Positions 52,501-61,500 of a DNA stretch of 64,000 nucleotides are shown here, piece after piece. Numbering within the stretch: position 1 is the stretch's first letter; each line of letters starts with the position of its first letter. The position numbers and the translations under genes were made by a program. A model generated the notes under the pieces. That model ran no database searches and was not told the DNA's origin. It was given only the letters and a program-made list of their open reading frames with translations. This DNA comes from Anisus vortex (lineage: Eukaryota; Mollusca; Gastropoda; Planorbidae), in the NCBI GenBank assembly GCA_949126835.1, contig OX421503.1, positions 1,416,501-1,480,500 of the forward strand. Direction: 5' to 3'.

Positions 52501-55500
52501 AAATATTACAGAATGAGAAATTGTATCAAGATCAGAGAAAATGAAAACGAGGAGAGAAACAGAACAATTCCGAGTGAAAACATCAACAGGAAAACATGTT
52601 TGCAGGAGATTCAACGCCAGAGTGGATATAATGTTGTGTTAAAAGTTTCCAGAAGAAATATAGCCAGCAATTTTGAGTAGGTGGGAGGTATGGGGGGAGG
52701 GGAGGTGAATGGAAAAAAAGAGAAGGGGGTGACGGGGAGCAGGACAAAAAATAAATAAATGTAAAGCCCAAGCCAAAACATTGAGGGCATGCACAACAAA
52801 ATACTGAATTTGCTGGCATTTGACGTATTTAGAGCTGACAAATTGTAAAAAATCTGGACACATAAACTGGTGTTGTTTTTTTCTTCAATTTAGTTTCACT
52901 CTATGACTATGATTTAAGGCAAATGCCAGCAATGAACAAATAAAATGAAAGTAGAAAAAAAAAGCAAGCTCATTTTATTTCTTTACACAACTATAAACAA
53001 TCAAACTTAAGAAATTATAAACTGCTAACTGCTACCCCCCCCCCCCCCCTCAATTGCCAGTTTGAACAAAAAAATGTGTTGACAGAAATTATTTTTTTTT
53101 AATTTGACTTAAACTTTAAACATTTGAGTTTTTCAGTTTTATACAAACTCATTTAGATCTAAGGTCTTAAGTATATTATACACAAAAAGTCAACTACTTT
53201 CAACCTTGTTAATAATATTGTTAATCAATAAGATGACTTTTTAAATAAGGTTCAAAGTAAGGACCAGGGGTATGGTATTGAAGATAAGGATAAAATTGTT
53301 TTGTTTTATATTTTTTATTTTTTTATTTATTTAACAAGCATTTGACCTATTCAATTCCGAATTCTAAGTCCAATTCAAGTAAGTAAGTAATTCAAACATT
53401 GATCAAACAAACATTTAAAGTATGACACTGACATTTTATAAAAAGATGTAAAGCCAATTGACATTTTTTTTTTATCATTTGAGATCACTTGATTGTTTAT
53501 AGCAAATATTTTTTTGGTGCAGATAACCTACAGAGAGTAGTGCTTTTACACTAATGTACAAATATAAACAGGGCACACCATGAAGCCATGGAGAAAGACA
53601 ACCCATAAGGGCAATAGTCCACCAGGAAAATTAATATTAACAAGCCACTGGGACCATAACCCACTATGACAATAAAGGGAAAGAAACTGGGGGCCATATA
53701 TATCCAATAAGTGAAGTATCCTTCGGACCAAATTGATCATAGGGCCGATGAAGCAGCATTCACCAGTTTCTATGGCCACGGCATACTTGGGGATGTGTGG
53801 CTATCACAATGCCAGCTGCCTTACTTTACCCCCAACTAATGTCAGGTACACATCAGAGCTGGGTAGCCTCACGGACACCTTCCAGTCCCGGGAACAAATC
53901 CTAGCCTTCACCAGGATTCTAACCCAGAACCTTCGGAACGCCGGTCGAACGCGCCGCCGTTCAGCCACCGTTCAGCCACCATCAAATATATCCAACAGCA
54001 AAATTATATTGAAAGGTTTCTCATTAGAACTCAAGAATCACCAGACTAAATAAACTTCATGCAAGTCATAAGCTGGATAGCTAAATGATGCGAGTTATAT
54101 TGAAGCAGAAAACAATATGAAACCAAGCTCATAGTTAGTAGTCTTATTATTATTAGCATAAATTGCAAAACTAGAATAAAGAGAATTAAGGTAATAAAAT
54201 AGGAAGAAAAATATTACATAAAAAAAATTAATGCAAAGCCACCACAAAAAAAAAAAAAGAAATTTACTATTAAAAAGAACAAATATAAAAGCCGAAAAAT
54301 ACTAAATTCAAACTACGGTAAAATATAGAGTATAAGCCGCACTTTTTTTACCAAATGTTTTAGTCAGAGAAAGGGGTGCACGTGTAAATAAAAAATATGG
54401 AAAAAAATGTTTTTTTTCCAAGGTTCGGATATCAACTGAAATTGAAGTGTAAGCTACAGTAAGCAGTACTCTAAGACTACTAGACTTGTAAATTAATAAA
54501 ATAATCTTGAAAATGTTATTGAATGTTACAATAAATCTTTTTTTACCAATGTGTTTTATTTATATGATTAAATTCAACAAAATAATTATTAGTTCAGACA
54601 CATTATTATTCACATAATAGCAACATATCAGAGTTTCCCCAAACCCTTACTTTTCATCTTCAAAAGTATACCTGCGGCTTATACTCGCATTTTACGGTAA
54701 TTGCTCTTATAATAAAAAAGAGAGAAAAAAAATATCTGAAGGAACCAAAAAAACTTAAAGAAAGGACAATTTTATTTGTATAGAAATGTGTGAAAATGCC
54801 CTACACTTTTTAACATGTTAATTTTAATTTCTTCTTCTTTGATAAATGTTTAGATTTTCAAATGGATTAGAAGAGTTCTGTCTTTATAATTATTTTTTTT
54901 ATTATACAAAGGTTTATATGAAAGTTTTGCAAAGGGAAAAAGGCAATCTAACAAACAAAAATAAACATACATAAAGAAGGTAACTGAATAGGCAAAGCAT
55001 AGGACTAACATTTTGTTCAAAATTTTCAACTTATAGATTCATCATAGGGTGGACAATGGGAAAGGGGAGGGGGGGGGGCAGGTTGTGAAATGAAAACGAT
55101 TGGAGATACATGAAAAGAATAACTCAGAGAGTAATTTGAAGACAGCAGGGATGACAAAGATTTTTTGAAAGAAGAAAAACCAAGTCAATTTTCAACCTAA
55201 ATATGTGCCATATGTGGGCCCCATGAATGAGACAATTGGGACACACACACATATTATAATACTAGAGTTTTAATTTAATTATGAGCAATACATATTTCTT
55301 TCCATATAGTGTTCAAAGTTGTTTTTTTCCATTAGCAACACAGCGCTTTAATTATTTTATTAAAATTAAGAACAAACTTCATAACTGTAAGCTCATAAAT
55401 TAGTTTCTCCACTAGACAATGGCATGAAAAGTGAAAAAAAGAATCTTATAGCAAGATGTGAGATCTGTGCCTCAATAGACTTAAGATTTTTCAAAGACAG

Positions 55501-58500
55501 CTCTCTAGAAAGGAAAAGGTTTCACTAGAGTTACTGCAGCCTAATGAAAACACTATAGAATAAAAGTAGCAGGACTACTTCACACTATGAATCCAAAGAT
55601 CCACTCAATGTTGTCTATATCAAAACATTAGCACACAAAAAAAAAAGAAGTGAACACTGCCTAACGTGGAATGCAGTCAAAAAGAATGTGTCATTGACTT
55701 ACCTAAATCTTCAGAGTCTTTAGGGTAGGGGTGAGTGTAAGCCAGCTGGGAAATCTCAGACAGTGGCCTTTGTTGTTCTGTTGATGGCTGGCCTGGGGAC
55801 AGGAAACAAAACAAACATACATTAGCATACATTCAAACATCAAAAGAGCAGTCCACTTGTAAACAAATTGAATAAAATACTTGTAGGGCAGTAAAAGTGA
55901 AATACCCTTCGGACTAAACTAATCCTAGGCCTGGTGGAGCAACGTTCACCAGTTTCTGTGGCCACGACACACTAGGGGATGTGACCAGCCAACTTTACAC
56001 TTTACTTAAACTAATGTCAGGTACCCATCAGAGCTGGGCAGACTCAGGGGCACCCTCAAGTCCTGGGAAAAAATTCTAGCCTCCACCAGGATTTGTACAT
56101 AGAACCTTCGGGTCGCCAGTCAAACGCGCTGCCACTCAGCCACTGGGTAACTTTAAACATCACACAGTGGAATAAAACTCATAGCATCATACTGCCCTTG
56201 CTTAATGTCACACTGCCCATACATAAAATCACTATGCTTTAGCCTACATAATACCTAGATATTATATAACCAGGGGTGAAGCCAGAAATTTTGTCCATGG
56301 GGGGGGGGGGGGGGGGGGGTTGAACTTTTGTGTGACAAACATTTACCAAATTTTTAGTGAATTTAGTACATATTTAAATAGAAAAAACTAAGGAAAAATT
56401 TTTAATTTCAATAATGCCAGGTGGGCTTAGCCCCCCCCCCCCCCCTTAAACTCCCCTGTGGCTTCGCCCCTGTATATAACTAAATACTCATACACAACAT
56501 TACATATAATGTTTGACTAAAACTCATAGCATCACACTGCCCACACATAATATCACTATTCTATATATAATAACTACACATAACATCACCCTGCTCATAC
56601 TCAATATCCCATAAAAAATTGTTTATTGGTTTCTCTGTAGATGTAACACACACACACAATATAATCCTCTGCCCGAAACAAACGTACACATGACAAAACA
56701 GCACTTCACCTGTTAAGCCAATGGGCTTCTTCGGAACAGGAAATGGTTTGGAGACAGGTCTTTTCTTGATTTTCCCGCTGCAGGGCTCAGTTATATTTTC
56801 CACGCATTGTTTATGGAGCGGCATTTTGCATGCTGAAAATAAAACACATGATATATTTATATCTTGTTCTCTCTATGTACCGGCATGATGTGTATCTCTT
56901 ACTCTCTACATATTTAAATGTTTTATACAGGTATATTTCTGTATTCATTTCATCATTTGTGTTCCAAATTAATAATGTTTACACATATACATGTTTTAAA
57001 CATATATGCGTGTTCCAGTGTTATTATGTGAACCAGTAAGTAGTAAATAACGTAATCAAGTCAGACTAAACTGATCCATAGGGCCCGATGTCTTTCAGTG
57101 GCCATGGCATACTAGGGGATTGTGCAGGGAGTACAATTCCCAGCTGCCTTGCCTTTACCCCAACTAAAGTTAATTCAAAACCAATTTAAAAGTATCACTG
57201 GGACAGCAAGCCTTAAATTTAACATGAAATAAAAGACACAAAGTCTTGTACTACATTTATTTTCCACAATGCATAAAAGCACTTTTTCTTTCTGAGTGGC
57301 ATCCTGGCATGGAATGGGTCGCCTGAACAAATCAGGAAATCCAGTAACTTGACATCAATTAAAACATTAATCATATTGCAAAACTAGATTCGAACTAAGG
57401 ATAATTGAAGGTAAAAAGATAATAAATTAAAATTGACCAGCCCTGCCATCATAGCAGCCCACAGAGACAGGTGTTGACGAGGTTATGGGACTTACTCAGA
57501 CATTGGTACCCTTGGTATCCGACTCCCCAGACCAGGCCGCCGCAGATGTTGCAGTTGGTCGTCACACAGAAATGTTGCAGGGTGAACTGGTGACCTTTCA
57601 CATCCTAAAAAAAAATCAAGCAAAAAAAAAATCAAATCATAGACTTGACACAGACTTGATACAAGGTAGTACAATCAAAATGTAATCAATTTTAATGTGA
57701 AGCTATACTTGATATCAAACAACAAAATGCTAGATAAGACCCAAACCATGGATAATGTAGGACACAATAATCTTCTGTATAGAAGGCAATCCTGCAATAT
57801 ATATGATGATCAAGTACTTTCTAAAATGTTCACTTCATAAAGAAATACAATAAAATCTTGCTTTTAGTTACAATGCAGGGTTGTGGATTCAAAGGACAAG
57901 AAGTATTTTGAAGAACATCTTCATTTCCTATTTGTACAGTTGCTTTTTCAAAGTAAAAAATAGAAAAATACAAGGCACAGCCGAGGATGTGGCCAGAGGT
58001 AGAGAGGTTTAATATTGGGTGTGGGCGTATGTGACAAACAGACCGTCAACGGCATTGACAACAATGTAGGAAAATGAAAGGCACAACCAGGGATGTGGCC
58101 AGAGGTAGGGAGGTTTAATATTGGGTGTGGCATATTATGTGACAAACAGACCGACAACGGCATTGACAACAATGTAGAAAATGAAAGGCACAGCTCTGGA
58201 TGTGGCCAAAGGTAGAGAGGTATAATATTGGGTGTGGCATATTATGTGACAAACAGACCGACAACGGCATTGACAACAATGTAGAAAATGAAAGGCACGG
58301 CCAGGGATGTGGCCAGAGGTAGGGAGGTTTAATATTGGGTGTGGGCGTATGCGACAAACAGACCGTCAACGGCATTGACAACAATGTAGGAAAATGAAAG
58401 GCACAACCAGGGATGTGGCCAGAGGTAGGGAGCAGACATGCCTACCGTTCCGGATTTTCCGGAACCGTTCCGTAAAATGGCCGAAAATTACCCCCCATTC

Positions 58501-61500
58501 CGCAACTCCGCATTAGACCAGTTTGTTCCGCAAAATCGGCGTCTCCGAAAATGCCGACATTTTAATTAAGAAAATAATAATGCGAAATAAACAAAAGGCG
58601 CTTGCCAACTTTTGTTTTCTTCTGGTCACTTCCGTTTCAATGTGTTTCCTATTTTTTGCAGAGAATGCGTAGGGCTACGAGGCACTGCCAAAGATACTTT
58701 GCCATTTTGCTATGAATAATTTTAGGGAAACTAAAACTAAACTAATCATTGCTAACCAAAACAAAATATTGCCTTCTAGTTACTTAATAAAAGTACCTGC
58801 TAAATTAAAAATAAAGGAAACGATATTTTCCCTACTAGTTTAACTTTAAATTGGCTTGTAAAACTGATGTTGATGTAAGTGTAATAGAATTAAAACACTT
58901 GAACAGACACAGTGTTAGTGCCTAGTGCATTTAGCTAGGCCTATTCAAGCCTATTGAAATACATTTCTTTTTAATTTATTCATACATTGACTTAGTTAAG
59001 GCGTAAAGTGGTTTAGACCTTTAGACTTAGGCCTAGGCCTATAATTATACTTATGATTCTTAGTTAGTTTTACCAATAAGAAGATATCAAGCATTTATAA
59101 TAAGTTGATACTCAATTACCTTGACCTTAGCCTTAGTTTAAAATATAGATAGGCCCTAGTTAGGTAGACATATAATATTGATTAACTTGACTTTAACCAC
59201 TTTTTGCCCTGGGCCCTAGACCTTAGACTTTTAGTTTTAGTGGATTGAAAGGTTTACTTAAATAAAAACATAGCATTGTAATTGTAATTATTGCCTAATA
59301 GCTTAAAATCATATAGCTACATAAAAAAGCCACTCTTTTCCCTTTTAATGGGTTTATAACCTTAGTAAAACTTAGATAAATGTATTCTCCCACCCCTCCC
59401 CACTATTTTTTTTCCTTAACTCTAAATTGTCTTAGATTGTATTCTATATTATATATATATTATATTTACAGTGTTATTACTGTAAGTGAATCCATTTTTC
59501 TTATGTATTTTAATAATATTATTTAGCGTATATATTGGCTCGAAAATGCTTCCTCCGCGCTTATGTTCCTCATTTTAGTCCCATGTTCCTCATTTTTACC
59601 TTGGGTGTTCCTCATTTTGATTCGAGGAGGTAGGCATGTCTGAGGGAGGTTTAATATTGGGTGTGGCATATTATGTGACAAACAGACCGACAACGGCATT
59701 GACAACAATGTAGAAAATGAAAGGCACAACCAGGGATGTGGCCAGAGGTAGGGAGGTTTAATATTGGGTGTGGCATATTATGTGACAAACAGACCGACAA
59801 CCGCATTGACAACAATGTAGAAAATGAAAGGCACAACCAGGGATGTGGCCAGAGGTAGGGAGGTTTAATATTGGGTGTGGCATATTATGTGACAAACAGA
59901 CCGACAACGGCATTGACAACAATGTAGAAAATGAAAGGCACAGCTCTGGATGTGGCCAAAGGTAGGGAGGTTTAATATTGGGTGTGGCATATTATGTGAC
60001 AAACAGACCGACAACGGCATTGACAACAATGTAGAAAATGAAAGGCACAACTCTGGATGTGGCCAAAGGTAGAGAGGTTTAATATTGGGTGTGGCATATT
60101 ATGTGACAAACAGACCGTCAACGGCATTGACAACAATGTAGGAAAATGAAAGGCACAGCTCTGGATGTGGCCAGAGGTAGAGAGGTTTAATATTGGGTTT
60201 GGGCGTATGCGACAAACAGACCGTCAACGGCATGGACAACAATGTAGAAAATGAAAGGCACAGCCCTAGATGTGGCCAGAGGTAGGGAGGTTTAATATTG
60301 GGTGTGGTTATGATGATATGTGACAAACTGACAGTCCAACTGCATGGACAACAATGTAGAAAATGAAAGGCACAGCCCTAGATGTGGCCAGAGGTAGGGA
60401 GGTTTAATATTGGGTGTGGTTATGATGATATGTGACAAACTGACAGTCCAACTGCATGGACAACAATGTAGAAAATGAAAGGCACAGCCCTAGATGTGGC
60501 CAGAGGTAGGGAGGTTTAATATTGGGTGTGGTTATGATGATATGTGACAAACTGACAGTCCAACTGCATGGACAACAATGTGCACAAACCTTGGCTTTAC
60601 TTGACCGGCCTGGTATCCTAAGTCCCCTCTTCTCCTTCATCATGAAAGTCTGCACCCTCTCCAGCACGTTGTTGTACTGGGACTTTGGGCTGACCCACAG
60701 GCGGAGAAATGTGGCGTACGCCCAGACAATGGCCTGGTCCTTCTCCAACCGGATGTTCTCATCAATTCTGTTGATCAATAACACAATGCGGGGGGAATAT
60801 TGAGAAAGAAATTGATTTTATAAAGCTCATGATCTACAAGCCTGAGAGATTCTCAAAACTTAATCATTAAGGCTCTACCCATCCTGTTATTCATTTCATG
60901 TAAAGAGACATCAGAGAAATGATGAGATATTTTAAAGATCTCTACTAAAGGATCCCAAAACTAAACATATATGTTACGCTGGCTCTTGTTATCAATTTCA
61001 GGACTGAACAAATACAGAAAATATTTTTTTTAAGAGCTTTTGATAAATCCTAGGTGTTTGAAAAAATCCTCAGACTTTTAACATTTTGGTGCTTTATCAT
61101 CAGTAAAACCCCAAAAATTCAGAAAAATTATGGACCACTTTAAAAAAAAATCTTATGATGAGCTTGAAATATCCTAAAACTTAAATTACTGCTCGGCTTA
61201 ATAGTTCTGTAAGAAGACATTTCACTTCTTTTTATAATCACTCTCAAGGATGAATGAGTCAATAGTTGTTAAATTGTTTTTTTATTTCAAATAAACTGCT
61301 GAAACACTAGTCCAAACACGAGTGCCTCCTTCTCTGCCTTACCCGAGACTATTCAGGACTGGAATCAACGTGTCCTCTGCAGCTTTGATCTCCTGATTTC
61401 TGTCCATGTTGTCTTGGAGTGTGCCAGCACCGTAAAAGTTGAGCATCCCTGTTTGGAAGGGAATACAATGAAAGGATGGAATATCACTCTACATGCTAGG

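Noticed and set aside
52177..52680. 167-codon + strand ORF
   Set aside because: It overlaps RhoGEF exon 8 on the opposite strand and then runs into intron; no recognisable domain.
58115..60326. Several 60-90-codon ORFs reading MCLSFSTLLSMPLSVCLSH
   Set aside because: They are repeats of the 107-bp minisatellite translated in one frame.
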